Notes: generated by a model not told the origin, from the letters alone. Positions 1 through 11,489 are shown, numbered from the stretch's first letter. The stretch is 64,000 nt of DNA from Symsagittifera roscoffensis (GCF_963678635.1 NC_087064.1:74922213-74986212), one strand, 5' to 3'. Program-made: numbers and translations.

Positions 1-241
1 AAAATTGATTATACGTGAAAAAGACAAATAAATGCTCATGCCCGACGAACACAAAAAATCGTTATTCAATGCAAGAGATGATTAGTCTTTTAGGTTCTTT
101 GTGTTCTTTTCAGTAGTTAGAACAATAATATAAACAAGATGAACGGCTGAATCAATTTCGAAACAGTAAGGTTAATCAAAAATCAGTATCTCTCAGATTA
201 TGTTTGTTATGCTAGTCTGACATGATTTTGTATATCCTGGC
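1..241. other. Sequence upstream of first CREB-like exon
   Basis: AT-rich DNA without a convincing coding frame. A TGA at 218-220 lies in frame with the ATG at 242, so the following exon cannot extend upstream past it without splicing. I see no clear promoter element. Confidence 0.4.
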
Positions 242-585
242 ATGACATTGCATCGCATAGGCATACCGGCAACATCAGTGCCCATCTCGACTATCAGAAG
301 CAATCTACACCACCATATATCTGCAATGGTGCCCGCTGCTCAAACCCACCATCTAACTCATCCGCACCACCCCCACTCTCACCTGCACGGCCTATCCTCC
401 TCGATCAGCGTGGCCTCTGCTGTAGCTGCTGCTTCTAGCAATGCATCCAAGCTCATCACTTCGTTGCCCCTCCACAACCTCGACTCCTCCGCCGCAGCTG
501 CTGTGGTGTCGTCCTCAATGCTGCTCAACTCAAACAAGCTACTCCGCAATTCTCCCACAGAGTCCCTCGGCTCATCTTTCTTGTC
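242..585 (+). CDS. CREB-like bZIP gene, exon 1 (N-terminal activation region)
   Basis: First visible exon of a CREB/ATF1/CREM-type transcription factor. It encodes a His-rich segment followed by Ala/Ser-rich sequence, a composition common in activation regions. It ends at a GTGAGT donor at 586 in phase 2, matching the exon starting at 860. The ATG at 242 has an in-frame TGA 24 bases upstream, which supports it as the start. However, the exon could instead begin at an AG near 259 or 279 and be internal, with a first exon outside the window. No kinase-inducible domain motif (Arg-Arg-Pro-Ser-Tyr) is visible here. If 242 is the start, the five joined exons give 381 residues. Confidence 0.6.
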
Positions 586-859
586 GTGAGTGTTTTTTTT
601 TTACTTCGAGAGTTGTTTTCCATTGGGTATAAGTAACAAGAATTATCTGGTTATTGGTTCAGAAATCGAGTCGCTATGAAACTACTAGACGCGACAAACG
701 TGTGAATGCCGATGGTGAATTTTTTAAACTTTCTGCTAGCCCTATTGTTCTGTTTCGAAGCTGCTTGTCTTACGATCAATTTAACTCACGGTCTTCCTGT
801 CAATTTAAATTAAGCTTTATTTTTTTTTAAGAAATGACGATTGCAATACTTTTTTGCAG

Positions 860-1095
860 CTCCGCTGGCGGAGTAATGGGAGGAGTCGGGGAACTAGGTG
901 TGGATGTGTCCTCCTCCGGTGGGGGCCATGGGAGCGACAATCAGCACTCGAGTGACACCTCCCCCATATCAAATAACGGGGGGTCACTCAATCAGCTTCA
1001 GCAGCCCCCCATATCTCTATCCTCGACCCCCCTTCCTCTCCCGCCACACAGCTCACAGCAGTCACACGTGTTGTCACAGTCCCACGATATCAAAG
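860..1095 (+). CDS. CREB-like bZIP gene, exon 2 (Gly/Ser/Gln-rich)
   Basis: The acceptor TTTTTGCAG ends at 859 and the GTACTC donor starts at 1096. Phase 2 in and phase 1 out fit the neighbouring exons. The product is rich in Gly, Ser, Pro and Gln (for example LNQLQQPPISLSS), like the Gln-rich transactivation regions of CREB proteins. GC content is clearly higher than in the flanking intron, which supports coding. No motif identifies it alone; the assignment rests on phase and on the downstream bZIP exons. Confidence 0.6.
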
Positions 1096-1599
1096 GTACT
1101 CGAATCATTTGTGCTGCTAACATGCTCACTTTCTTTAAAATTCAAGTTTAACTATAAGCAACTCAACAATTGCATGTATAATTAAAGAGTTTCATTTTTT
1201 TCCGCTGTTCGTTTTCGGCTTCAGGTTTTGTCCGCTCAAGCTCTGTCGGTTTAGTTTCCGAATTCTGTATAACACCGTGAATAAACTACCAATTAAGCTT
1301 TCGTGGATCTTATGTGGTAGGTGGTGCATGCAATTATTTTCCATTTGATTCTTTTTTGCTGAAAATTTTTTATCGACTTTCGGCTTCTTTGGTGTCGGCT
1401 TTAATTCTGTCGGCTTTTTACCTAATATAATATTTTATCAAAAATTTCAGTGCGTGTGGTTTTTGAGGTTGAGGTAAACTTTCTAATGCTCAAAATTGAC
1501 CCCGCAAAGAATCTCGTTATAAATTTCAAATTAAATTTATACAAGATAAAGTTTCTTTCTGATTGTTTACGTAGTTCAGACTCTTATATTGGTCCAGAT

Positions 1600-1915
1600 T
1601 TTTTTTCAGCGAAAGTCTTAAAATTTGTTCGGGCACAAATTAATTTTTTTGCTACTTGACTGTTGATTTTTTAAACTTAAGTTCATTTGCTTTGTTAAAA
1701 GGAATGCACACAAATTCCACTATCGAACAGCGAAAGTGTAAAGGTCGCAAAAACGCGATCAACTTCTAATTTCGAAAGTTGAAATCATTTATCAGATTTC
1801 CCGGCAAAAAAAAAATTTCCTTGTAAGAATTTTTCAAAAACGAGTATTTTTTGTGTACTTTTCTTCATTGACTCTTTTCCAACTGTCTGTTGGCTATGTT
1901 TTTCCACTAGCGAGT
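1600..1915 (+). repeat. R1 interspersed repeat copy
   Basis: Shares ordered blocks with copies near 5.1, 11.5, 32.5, 44.6 and 46.5 kb: a TTAAAAGGAA block, a block resembling CGATCAACTTCTA, a block resembling TTTCGAAAGTGGAA, and a terminal CCAACTGTCTGTTGGCTATG block whose CCAAC and GTTGG can pair. It is 5' truncated relative to the best copy. No coding capacity. Confidence 0.6.
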
Positions 1916-2574
1916 TTTAGTGTATTAGTGCGAACTTTTTTTAAACTTATTTGGTGTCAATTTTGCTATAATTAGGATCTGTAGCATCGGAAATTTCGTT
2001 GCATTTGTTCGCTGCTTTTTTGTGGCTAGTGTTTGTGATGTATTAAGCGTCTCTGACAGAGTGCTTATTATGTGAGACTCATAATCTCTAGGTCTAAGAT
2101 CAAATCCGAGACGTAGCCAAGTTTTACGAATTTGAGGCTTTTTCTACTTTCTGATTGCACTTTACAGAGCCGCTTTTGTCGTGTACTCGCTAGTGTTTAC
2201 GAATAGCAGTTTCGCCTCTGTGTAAAGTTTTTTCAGCTTTCTAGTTCCTTCATTTGTAACCTGTTTCGGAATCCTCATCGCTACTTGAGAGTCATGATAT
2301 TTTCGTTATAATTTGTTGTTGCAGAAATTGTTGAAAGGGTCGCCATTTTTTGGAGTATGTTTTTTAAAAATTATTACAGAAGTAAAGCCTGTTATATAGT
2401 ATGAATTCTCTTCGGCTTCAGGTTCTCTTTGTCGACGCAAAATTTGTTGCGACAAAATGTGTTCATTTTGAAAGTGTTCATTTTGATCATTAACCAGCTA
2501 TTAAGTACAGCCAATGTTAAGATATTAGCACAGACTATTATATACAAATAGCACTTTAGCTTCTATGTATCATG

Positions 2575-2645
2575 GATCTGTAGCGTAGAGGTAGGGAAGG
2601 AGACTTGCAACAAAATAAGAGGGTTCGAATATCGGCAGCGTCGGA
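2575..2645 (+). repeat. tRNA-like SINE head
   Basis: Has a box A-like TAGCGTAGAGGTAGG and, about 35 bases later, a box B-like GGTTCGAATATC. The acceptor-stem halves do not pair convincingly, so it looks like a decayed tRNA-derived SINE rather than a tRNA gene. Similar pieces recur near 6.05, 18.53, 22.97 and 25.7 kb. Confidence 0.4.
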
Positions 2646-3167
2646 TGTATTTAATGAACTTTTTCGTATACCAGTTAAAATGCGTCCGCGCTATAAACTG
2701 AGGCGTGCTAGTTGGTTAATTACTTTTTTTCAAGTTGACTGGTACTGCTAATGCGTCATTAGTGGCTTGCGTCTTTAGCAATTATGTAGACTCATTATTG
2801 GCGTGCGTCACTTAAGAAATTTTGTGGACTCAAAGGTTTACTCATTCAGCTTTTCCCAGTAGGATTATCGGCCATGTTTTTGCTTGCGTATGTGAAGTGC
2901 AACTTCGCCTCTGTGTTAAATTGTTCTTCGGTTTTCTTGCTTCTTAACCTTTTTTGTAAAGAACGATTCTTTAAATAAAATTCAATGTTCCTTCTGCGCA
3001 ATTGGTGCGGTGGTAGCAACCTTGCTTGTGACGACAAAGTCCTATTATTCGATTCCATCCAGACCTTTTTTAAAACTGAAGACGTTCGTCTGCCCCTTTT
3101 TGTGGTCTTAGTTCGCAGAGAATGGACTCTTGGGATTTTGGCTTTTTCTAATATTCCGAATACCATT

Positions 3168-3213
3168 TGTTACCCTTGCGATAAGCAAGGGTATTGCAGC
3201 TGGGTACTAGAAT
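3168..3213 (+). repeat. R2 hairpin followed by CTAG
   Basis: ACCCTTGC and GCAAGGGT form an 8-bp stem around a GATAA loop, followed 14 bases later by CTAG. A subterminal hairpin and then CTAG is the layout of a Helitron 3' end. Related hairpins occur near 11.29, 13.49, 13.61, 17.45, 18.39, 22.85 and 31.40 kb. It may instead be part of a composite SINE, because a tRNA-like block often lies nearby. Confidence 0.45.
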
Positions 3214-4655
3214 TTTGTCCATCATTTCAATAACACCATGGTTAGTGTAGTGTGTAGTAGTTGCGTATTAGGTATGTGCTTTGGATGCCTATCAAGGTTT
3301 TTTGAGAGTATTTCTTGAGGTGGCGTACCATCTTTTCGAAAATTTTCGGTAGAATTTTGGCGCTAGAAGAGGTCGGTTTCAATTTCGTCGGCTTAATTTC
3401 CGAAGTTTTTTTTCAATTAATTTTCTTCGGTATTATTTGAGAGTGATTGATTTCTTGTATGAAATTTTGAAAAATTTAAATCACAACCTAGATTTGGTTA
3501 AACAAGTGAAAATTAAATCGTAAAAAAATTCCATAAGTTTTTTGAATTTGATTTTTTTTTTCAGTTCAAGAATAAAATTGGGTAAAGACTTTGTTGATTT
3601 TGGTTGTTTGAGCGGCTGTATTTTAGCAGACTTTTTTGTGCAGATAAGGTGCAATAGCTCATTAGTTTTTTGAGGTTTTCGACATTTGGTTTTTTTTCGC
3701 ATTGAATACTAACCCATTTTTTAAAGGTAGACATTTCATTTGAAACACGTGGAGCAAGAAATCGTCAAATCCTCTCAAATCAGAATTGAACAAACTCAAT
3801 TTTTTTGGTAATTTTGTTCAAACTTACATGATAATTTTGTTGTTGAGCTGTGCTAACTTGATTTGCTGTCTGCTTTATTTCCTGATACACTGGTTGTATT
3901 CTTTAGTTTTGCGTAGTTTCAATCTTTTTTATCAATATTTAATTGCGTTTTTCGATTGAGTTTTTCAATTTTTTTCTTTCTGATAACTTTCGTCTGATCG
4001 GAGTTTCTTTTTTTTGGAATTTAACTCGGCGTTTGTTTTCGGCTTTTGAAAATAGTTTGATTATTCTTAGACAGTGTCTTTATCTGTTGTTTTGGTTCTA
4101 GCATAACGAACTGAAATTGTTCGGTATTTGTATATCTTCGTCTTATCTGAAAGAAAAAACAGAATTAGCTTTTTCTTATCAGTGTGCTGTTTACAAATGG
4201 TTTCATCGCGTCTTCTGCATAGCAGGTAGGTTTTAAACGTCAGTTGTAGTCAAACTGATATTGATGCTTGTTTATTTTTCAAAAACGTTTCGCTACAATT
4301 TTCCTTTCGTACAATTTTCCTACAGTTTTGAGTTGTTTCGGATTTGTTGATCAATTTCATATTTTTTTGACAAAAAAATGATTTTGAGATTTTTTTTTTC
4401 AATATTTTTGATTTGTCGTTTCATCTGTCCGTGATCATAATCATCCCATTTTGTATCGTAGTTGGTGCGAATCTCTGCTTCTTCTCTGTGTTTCTTGGAA
4501 TTTTTCAAATAGTTTGTTTTGAATGAATTCACATTTTTTTGCATTTCAGTGGATCATAATTTACACAGTTAGTTCAAGTACAGAAAGTTTGTGTTAATCA
4601 AAATAATAGGAGAAAATGACAGAGTTAAATCGTGATTGCATTTCGTTTATTTCAG

Positions 4656-4727
4656 GCTACCTTCTGCAGGACTCCTCACTCATCCCGCAGTCCATGAACA
4701 CATTGTCTCTATTCGCACCCCTTCCTC
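4656..4727 (+). CDS. CREB-like bZIP gene, exon 3
   Basis: A short 72-base exon between TTATTTCAG and a GTGAGT donor, phase 1 in and phase 1 out. It encodes GYLLQDSSLIPQSMNTLSL and a few more residues, a Gln/Ser/Leu sequence of the kind found in CREB Gln-rich regions. Support comes from strong splice signals on both sides, exact phase with exons 2 and 4, and raised GC content. Confidence 0.6.
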
Positions 4728-5114
4728 GTGAGTAAATTTGGCAGACAATATATCAGCTCATATCTTGTTCCCAGTTTGATTTGAGCAAAATGATAATTGA
4801 TTAAGTGACAGGGTTTTTTAAGTGTTATTGGACAAAGAGATTAATTACTTGATTAGGTCGCGTTTTTGTTTTTATTTAGAGTGAGTCTTAACATTTGTTC
4901 ACGCTCAAAATTTTTGCGGTTTGATTTTAGGTTTCTTTTTATGTCCAATTCATTCATTTGCTAGATGGAAGGCATATCAAGTTTTTCGATTATAACTGGC
5001 GGGAAAAAATGTAAATTAGTTTTAGTTCTGGTGTTTAAATTAATGATTTAGCGGCTTGAATTTTTTATATTTCACTTCAAAATGAACATTTTCATTCAAA
5101 AGTGTTTTAAGAGT

Positions 5115-6015
5115 CATTGAACAAAATGAAGACTCTTGTTACAGGTATTGATGTTATTTTTTTAGGAAAAAGTAATGAAACTTGTTCACGCTCAAATTTA
5201 ATTTTTCGAGGTTTGACACAGATTTTTCAGCTCATTTCCTTGGTTAAAAGGAAGGTCAACCCCACGATCGAACAGCAAATCTATAAAGGTCTCGATATAA
5301 TTGATCGACTTTTAGTTTTGAAAATGGATTTTAATTTTCAAATTTCCCAGCGGAACAAAAAAAATGCCGTTTCGACGCAGTTCTCTTAAATGGGGTTATT
5401 TTTATCAAGTGTCTTGTAATCGGGTGGAACTTGACTTTTTCCATTAACAGTTTCGTACAATTCTTACTTGCTCTATAAAAAGTAATGAACGTTGTGAAGA
5501 CCCTTATGTAGGTCTTGGTGAGTTTTCTTTGTTTTTTTTTCAGGGAAAGGTCTAAAAATGCTCTAATAACTAAAGATGTGCATTCATACATATTGATGCA
5601 TTTATGAATGCACTTATGTATATATGTACCTTTTGAATTCAATTGAAATTCAATATGCACTATGTATATATGCATTTTTTGAGAATTCAATTGAAAATTC
5701 ATCTGCCGAAAGTGACGTAAGTAGCACTCTCCAAAAACGAACGTGGAATTGACGCGAAAAAACGTGAATTATTTCTAGTTTCGAAAGTGGAATTTAATTT
5801 TTAGATTTCCAGCGGAATGACTATACCTATTGATCCAGTTTTCTCTAGTTGGGTTCATGTTTCCAAAAAAGCGCCAATAATAAATTTTGCTCGAATTTCA
5901 ACGATCTTAAACGGCATCTACTTTTTTTAAGCTCGAAAATTGAGATTTTTTCAAGTTTTTTTTTTCTGTTTACTTGCATTCATCACTCTTTTACAAAGGT
6001 AAGTTGGCTATAGTT
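5115..6015 (+). repeat. Two partial R1 repeat copies in tandem
   Basis: A first copy (about 5115-5445) has the TTCACGCTCAAAT, TTAAAAGGAAGG and TTTTCAAATTTCCCAGCG blocks. A second (about 5475-6015) restarts with a GGTCTTGGTGAG block and ends near the GTTTACTTGCATTCAT and TTGGCTAT blocks. AT-rich and non-coding. Confidence 0.5.
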
Positions 6016-6044
6016 ATTGAATCTTGACAACATCCAGGCTCGTT

Positions 6045-6106
6045 CTCACTTAGCCTAGACGGAACGCGGTTCTCTGCACACTCTAGTTTGATGTTCGAGT
6101 CCCGGC
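6045..6106 (+). repeat. tRNA-like SINE head
   Basis: Box A-like TAGCCTAGACGG at about 6051 and box B-like GTTCGAGTCCC at about 6093 are spaced as in a tRNA gene promoter. It follows directly on the end of an R1 copy. The acceptor arms are not complementary enough for a functional tRNA call. Confidence 0.45.
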
Positions 6107-6262
6107 CGAAACCTTGATTTTTTCAGTATGTATGAAATTGATTTTTTTTTCAGGTCAAAATTGTATTATTATCAGCTCGATTTTTTTCCGGCTAGATTGG
6201 TTTCGGCCGGTTTTATATCGTTTTATTGGTCTCATATTGCGTTTTTCGACGAGCGAATCAAT

Positions 6263-6267
6263 TGTGT

Positions 6268-6319
<52 letters not shown>

Positions 6320-6333
6320 GTGTGTGTGTGTGT
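6263..6333 (+). repeat. (TG)n microsatellite
   Basis: About 70 bases of nearly pure TG dinucleotides with a TA and a CG interruption. The open frames it creates on both strands (Cys-Val and Thr-His repeats) are artefacts. Confidence 0.95.
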
Positions 6334-6529
6334 TTTGATGGTAGGGGAACTTCATAATTTTTTATTAGTCTTGAACTTTTTTTGTATTTTTTTTTGTTTC
6401 CGCTGCGAAAGTTTTGTTCCGTTGCTAATTTAAAGTTCAAATGTTTTGCTTGGAATATTTGCTTAGAATTCTGCTTCGATATGAACAATATTACTAAATT
6501 GTCAGGGATGAGTTTTTTCTTTCAATTTT

Positions 6530-7330
6530 ATTTTTGAGAAGCTTTGGAAAAATTTTGCCCTCTATAATTTTTTTTGATCGAATTTACACAAAAGAAGTTA
6601 TTGGAAAGGCCGCCTAGTATCGTCTGTGTGTGCCTACTCCATAGTTTTTTCCTTACTTTACACCTCTGTCTACAGCCTCCGAAACAGTCTGTGGTGGGAT
6701 TTTTTATCCATATTTTGGATTTTTTCGTGTTCTCAAAAACTTCACAACCAAATCTCAAAAACTACCCTGTTTCAATGAAAGAACGGGCGTCGGAAAGATC
6801 TCCTGCGCAAGCCTAAGCGCCTACGTCAAAATTATTTTTTAAACAGAGTTATGGCCCTCGGAGTAGTCAAAACTTTGATCTTTTGACCGCTTTTTGTTGA
6901 ATATTTGTTTTTTCTGCAAAACTACCCCCCAAATCTGATTTGGGCTCAATTTAAAAAATAGGTTGCGTGAATTTCTTCTGAAAGAGTGGCTACGCTGAAA
7001 TTATTTTTCTCAAAAAAAAGCTATGATTTTCATAAATGTCAATTTTTTATATTTGGTGACAGTTTTTTTGGACTTTTCTCGATAACCATCCTGCCAAATC
7101 TGATATTAAAGGTTTAATCGAAACAGCAAGTTGTCAAAAGTCTACTTTTAGAGAAAAAAATATATGGCCTCAAAAAATCAAGTTTTGAAACGACCGTATT
7201 TTGGAAACTTTTTGACTTCACTCGAAAACTACCGTGCCTATTATCAGGTTAACTGTTCAATCAAAAAACCCGGATTTTAAAATTTTCTTTACTTTTGCGG
7301 ACACGATCTGCTTTTTTACAGAAAAACTTT
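6530..7330 (+). repeat. R3 element: leader plus diverged ~180-bp repeats
   Basis: Begins with a leader block (including CTCTGTCTACAGCCTCCGAAA) also found near 18.9, 29.7 and, inverted, 35.5 kb. It continues as diverged units that each carry a CTCGAAAACTACC-like core, a TTCAATCGAAA-like block, an AAGCGGCTACGCC-like block and a TTATGGCCCTCGGA-like block. Short copy of about three units. Confidence 0.55.
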
Positions 7331-8183
7331 TGAGTTTCGGTAAGTTTTGGATTTAGTCAGCATTTTCATCGCAAATGCAATAGTTTTTCATTTACTCTTG
7401 TAGTTTGTGAAATAAATAGCCCTTGCGTTGTATATTTTCCTTGGTTTTCTTTTTTGTTTTACTCGGCTTGAATGGTTTCGAATAATGTTTCATTGGTTTT
7501 GTTATCTTTTTGTGTAAGTTCAAAGCAAAAAAAAAGTTTAGGTACTCGGTGTTGCAAGACATAAATTTTAAACTTAATTGCTCAAATTTTTTCATGACAA
7601 CAAATTATGATTGCATTTTTGTTTTCGGCTCACTGACTACCTACTTCGTGTCGGCTTAGTGGTCGCTCGGTAAATCCTCAACGCTTATTCAAGGTTGTTT
7701 TTTATAACTGTTTTTTGAAATTGTTCTCATTTTGTGATTTCGTTCTCATTTAATATTCGCTAGCTTGCAATGCTGCGCTTGCATTGTATTGCAACTAATG
7801 TGAAGCCCTGTTTCGCCTCTGTGGTATAGTAGTATAATTTTGTGTTTTGAGCTAGTGAGATAAGTGCATGAATTTTTTTAGAAGTAATTTTTTCGACATT
7901 TTTCTATTTGCTTTGGACAAAAATGTTAAAAATATATATTTTCGATGTTTTTTGACTATTTTTCTACGTCTTAACGGCTTTGGTTTCATTTTCTGCCCGT
8001 TACAGTTTCAATGCAATTGATTTTATGTGGTATCGAAAGTGATACGAAGCTCCGTTTTTGAGTCTGTGTTGATGTTAGTTTCGCAAATGAAACCTAGGAC
8101 CACTTCGTCATAGTGTTCAGTTTATCTCCGATTTTGATTCATATTATTACTGGCCGATCAATTAAATTGTTTAGCGAATTCAG

Positions 8184-8313
8184 TATCGCCACTGCCGCAG
8201 CACTCTCTCCAAATGGGCGGAGGGGGAAATAACGGGGGCTCACACTCGGACGTGGGACAGTCCAATGGACCTGATGGGGCGAAGAAGCGAGAGATGCGAC
8301 TTTACAAGAACAG
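8184..8313 (+). CDS. CREB-like bZIP gene, exon 4 (start of basic region)
   Basis: Encodes a Gly/Ser/Asn-rich stretch and then AKKREMRLYKN with the Arg codon split by the donor at 8314. This matches the beginning of the CREB/ATF1 basic region, which contacts the CRE DNA site. Phase 1 in and phase 2 out. Two acceptors nine bases apart are possible: CAG ending at 8183, or TAG ending at 8174, which would add three residues in frame. A basic region split by an intron at this Arg is seen in other animal CREB genes (family knowledge, not checked here). Confidence 0.85.
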
Positions 8314-8645
8314 GTTTTTCCATCCTTCTTTTTTGTTACCACGGTTTATTTGCGAGAAAAAGTATCAACATACGAGCTGTTCCCTCTTTACGGAGATCCG
8401 CTGTTGTGCCCTTTAATAACAGCTACATGCAATTTTTAAATTTTCTGTGCTGGGCAATGCTGCTTGAATCAAACAACGAGCTTGGATTTTGCTGGGCCGC
8501 GAAACACCTGCCATTCGATTGAAAGGCGAAATCTTGGTCACTTTGCTCCGTTGGTATCTACTTTCAGTACCTCGGAAGGAACCAGCGTAGTTATTTTTAT
8601 GGACTATTGATGTTCGATGTTTGTATAGGAATGAATTCATTTCAG
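8314..8645 (+). other. Intron 4 of the CREB-like gene
   Basis: A short 332-base intron inside the basic region, with donor GTTTTT and acceptor CATTTCAG. No repeat or further feature was recognised. Confidence 0.7.
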
Positions 8646-9009
8646 GGAAGCTGCTCGGGAGTGTCGTCGAAAGAAGAAAGAGTATCTGCGCTGTCTGGAG
8701 AACAGAGTACAACTATTAGAGAGTCAGAACAAATCCCTCATCGAGGAACTCCGGCTTCTGAAGGAACATTATCAGGCCAAAGAACACCAGCTGTACTCGA
8801 CCTCATCTGGATCATCCACCGCAACCACTGCCGCTGGAGCGTCAAGAGGAGCTGAGCATCTCGAGGACACGTTGACGTCACGTGACAATGGCGTTGTTCC
8901 GGTGTCGCCGCCACCCGCCAAGCAGTTGCATCTCATGGAGTCCTCGAAGGAGATGTACGCCCAAAATAGTCCTATTGACGACGATGATGAGGACGACGAC
9001 TCGACATGA
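8646..9009 (+). CDS. CREB-like bZIP gene, exon 5 (basic region, leucine zipper, acidic tail)
   Basis: Completes the DNA-binding domain (EAARECRRKKKEYLRCLEN) and zipper (heptad Leu in CLEN, LLES, SLIE and LLKE), matching the CREB1/CREM/ATF1 family, which dimerises on cAMP response elements in the nucleus. CREB proteins usually stop within about ten residues of the zipper. This one continues for about 75 residues through a Ser/Thr/Ala stretch (STSSGSSTATTAAGAS), a PVSPPPAK motif and an acidic run (DDDDEDDD) before TGA at 9007. The extension is in frame and looks coding. Orthology to one named vertebrate paralogue cannot be decided. Confidence 0.9.
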
Positions 9010-10639
9010 GAGCTAAAATTTCCAATTTAGTGTTTTGTTGTTGGCTCAGTTTTGTAGTTCCTTTCCTGTGTCAGACCATGAGTTCGATCTGGAACAGTTT
9101 ACACTGATAATATGCACAGCAAAAAATGACGGATTATCAAGCTGATTATAAAAGTCCTAAAAAAATCTGACACAGTTTCTAGCTTTGAGGCGCTTCATTT
9201 TAGCAGAGTGCTGTTTTCTCGCCAATTGCAATTGATCTCTGAGTGAAATGTTAGCTGCCGTTCCATCTTAGTACCTAATATTACTTCTAGAAGAAACTTG
9301 CCAAAACCTGTTGTGGATCAATGTGAAGAAAATATATCTGAAATGTGGTCAAGTTAAAGCAGCTCGCAGACACGCTTTCCCAGGTGGGTTCTCGGTTTCT
9401 TGGACCTATTGATGGTTAAATTAAATTGAAACCTGCAAAATATTAGCTTCTCGGTTCGTACGAGTGGCTGTTCAACTTCTCTATTGCGAGCTGGTTGATA
9501 CTCCGAAAACAGTTTTTCCACTTATCTGCACTATCTAAATGTTGCTAAATGTTTTCTCATCCGATCTTCTGAATATTGCAATGTCTCTTGTTCGCTCTGA
9601 AGAACTTGCAGGTCTGTTCTGCGTATCGCATAGCAGACTTGGCATTTCTGGCTGAGCTCAAACTCCTCGTAACTGTCTAATAAATGTTCCTTTCTTTCTC
9701 GCGTAGCATAGAATTTAATTGATAATCTTAGAATACAAATCATACCAAAAGTGCAACTGTAAAATAATCATGTAGTGTATCTTGGCACAAGAATAGCCGG
9801 TTGCTGCGTTATTGGCCCATAATAATCACTTGAATTTTTTCGAATCTGGTTTTAGTTCGTAATTTCAACTTATTTTTTCTCGGCACTCCGAAAACTTTCG
9901 AAATTTCGATAGAATAACGACTGAATTACTGCCACTCAACTGCCATGTAATGTTTATTTGCTGTGCCTGACTTGAAAATTAGACACTTGGAATCTAAGTG
10001 CCTTTCCATTTTGTCGGAACAGAATTTATTGGAATTGGAATATTAAAGTTAAGGAATCCCTCGATTGCATAAAGGAATTAATCGCATCCCTGTGGTATTC
10101 GAATTTACCAGCAGTGTCACTTTTGCTGCTGATTTGACCTTGTTTCTGTTTATGATAACTGTAGACGCTTTAGTACTTATGTGCATTGGTTAATTACATC
10201 AATCCATCTCCCGTCCTTATCTGTTTCGAATCACGTCCAATCTTAAATGTGTTTAGCCCTAGCTCATTCGACCACACGGAAGCTTGAAATCGAGAAAAAA
10301 CTTAGTCTTTTTCTTGATTTACAAGCAGTTTGGTGTGAATGTTGATCAATGGAGCTATTCTTATCCTATTTGTACGAACTTTTATTTTATTCGACCTGCA
10401 AAGTAGTAGATTATATATTTTTCACTTATCTGTTGACCTTCAAATCAATTCATATTTCAAAATCTATTTTTTAATTGGCAGAACAAAAAGCTATAGTCAT
10501 ATGCGCAAACTAAGGGCAAATTTGGTGTAAACGTTGAAAAGATGTTAAAAAATTTGGCGTTCGATAGTAATATGAAAGATTCAGCATTCTTTATAAAAAA
10601 TCGACAAATAAACTAGGTGAAGGCATTTCTATAGGTAGT

Positions 10640-10990
10640 GTGGATTTTTCGTTTTTTTTCGCGCTTATCACGCTAAAATTTTGTTAACGCTCATTTGATT
10701 TTGTTCACGCTTGATTAATTTTCAGTGGAGTTAAAATTCATTTGCTAAAAGGAAGGCAAAAAATGATCTCGAACAATAAGTGCAAAGGGCGCTAAAAACG
10801 CAAATTCTCTCATGATCCAGTTTTCTCTAAATTGGGTTAGAAAAAAGGCTAATCATAAATCAATTTTGAAATTCAAAGAGCTCGGGCGATATTTTCAAAA
10901 TTTCATGTTTTTTTTTGCGAAAATGTGGAAAAAGTCTTTCTGCAAATGAAAGGCAAATTCTGATCATTGAAAACAAACTGTTTAAAGGTA
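10640..10990 (+). repeat. R1 interspersed repeat copy
   Basis: Partial copy with the TTCACGCTTGATT, AAAAGGAAGGCAAAAAATG, GATCCAGTTTTCTC and AAATTGGGTTAG blocks in the same order as other copies. Confidence 0.5.
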
Positions 10991-11489
10991 AAATGTTTGA
11001 AATGCGAGAAAGAAATCTTTTAATATCCTGGAAATTGGGTTGATTTTTTTCTGGAAGTGTCAATGATGATAGAATTTCTAGGAGCTTTCAAGTGATTACA
11101 TTTGCAAGAGCAAGTTTCTTTTAATCGGCAACGACGTTTTTTCCAGTGACCACATTTTCGTACAAATCTGTAAGAAATTGAACTTGCTTTGTTATTGATT
11201 TTTACCAACTTCCAGGCACCTTCTTACTTGTTCTAGAGATTACGCGGTTGCCTTTGGATCCTATTGTCGGGGGCTCGAGTTGTTTTCTACCCTTGCGATA
11301 AAGAAAAGTTTTGCATTCGGTACTATTTCCTGTAAATAGCTTTCTTCACAGGACTCGTCTCCTGGAATGAAGCATTTGCAGGACTCCTCAGTATTGGAGC
11401 TTTACTGAAACCATCATATTTTGAGCATGTCTGTATTTTTCCTCATTTTCGAAATCTGATTTTTATGCTGGTTAAGAGTCGGTGAATGT

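Larger units (their letters stand above)
1096..4655 (+). other. Intron 2 of the CREB-like gene
   Basis: T-rich intron of about 3.6 kb. It holds an R1 repeat (about 1600-1915), a tRNA-like segment (about 2575-2645), a hairpin ending in CTAG (3168-3213) and part of an R5 palindromic repeat (about 4455-4500). I looked for an exon carrying a CREB phosphorylation motif and did not find one, but a short exon could be missed. Confidence 0.55.
4728..8183 (+). other. Intron 3 of the CREB-like gene
   Basis: About 3.45 kb of repeat-rich DNA. It contains R1 copies (about 5115-6015), a tRNA-like block (6045-6106), a TG microsatellite (6263-6333), an R3 leader plus short array (about 6530-7330) and R5-like palindromic pieces (about 7780-7830 and 8035-8075). 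No further exon was recognised. Confidence 0.55.

Noticed and set aside
6045..6106. Functional tRNA gene
   Set aside because: Promoter-like boxes are present but no 7-bp acceptor stem could be paired by eye; the same applies to the blocks at 2.58, 18.53, 22.97 and 25.7 kb.
6114..6488. Open frames of Cys-Val or Thr-His repeats on both strands
   Set aside because: They are produced by the TG/CA microsatellite and do not extend into coherent protein on either side.
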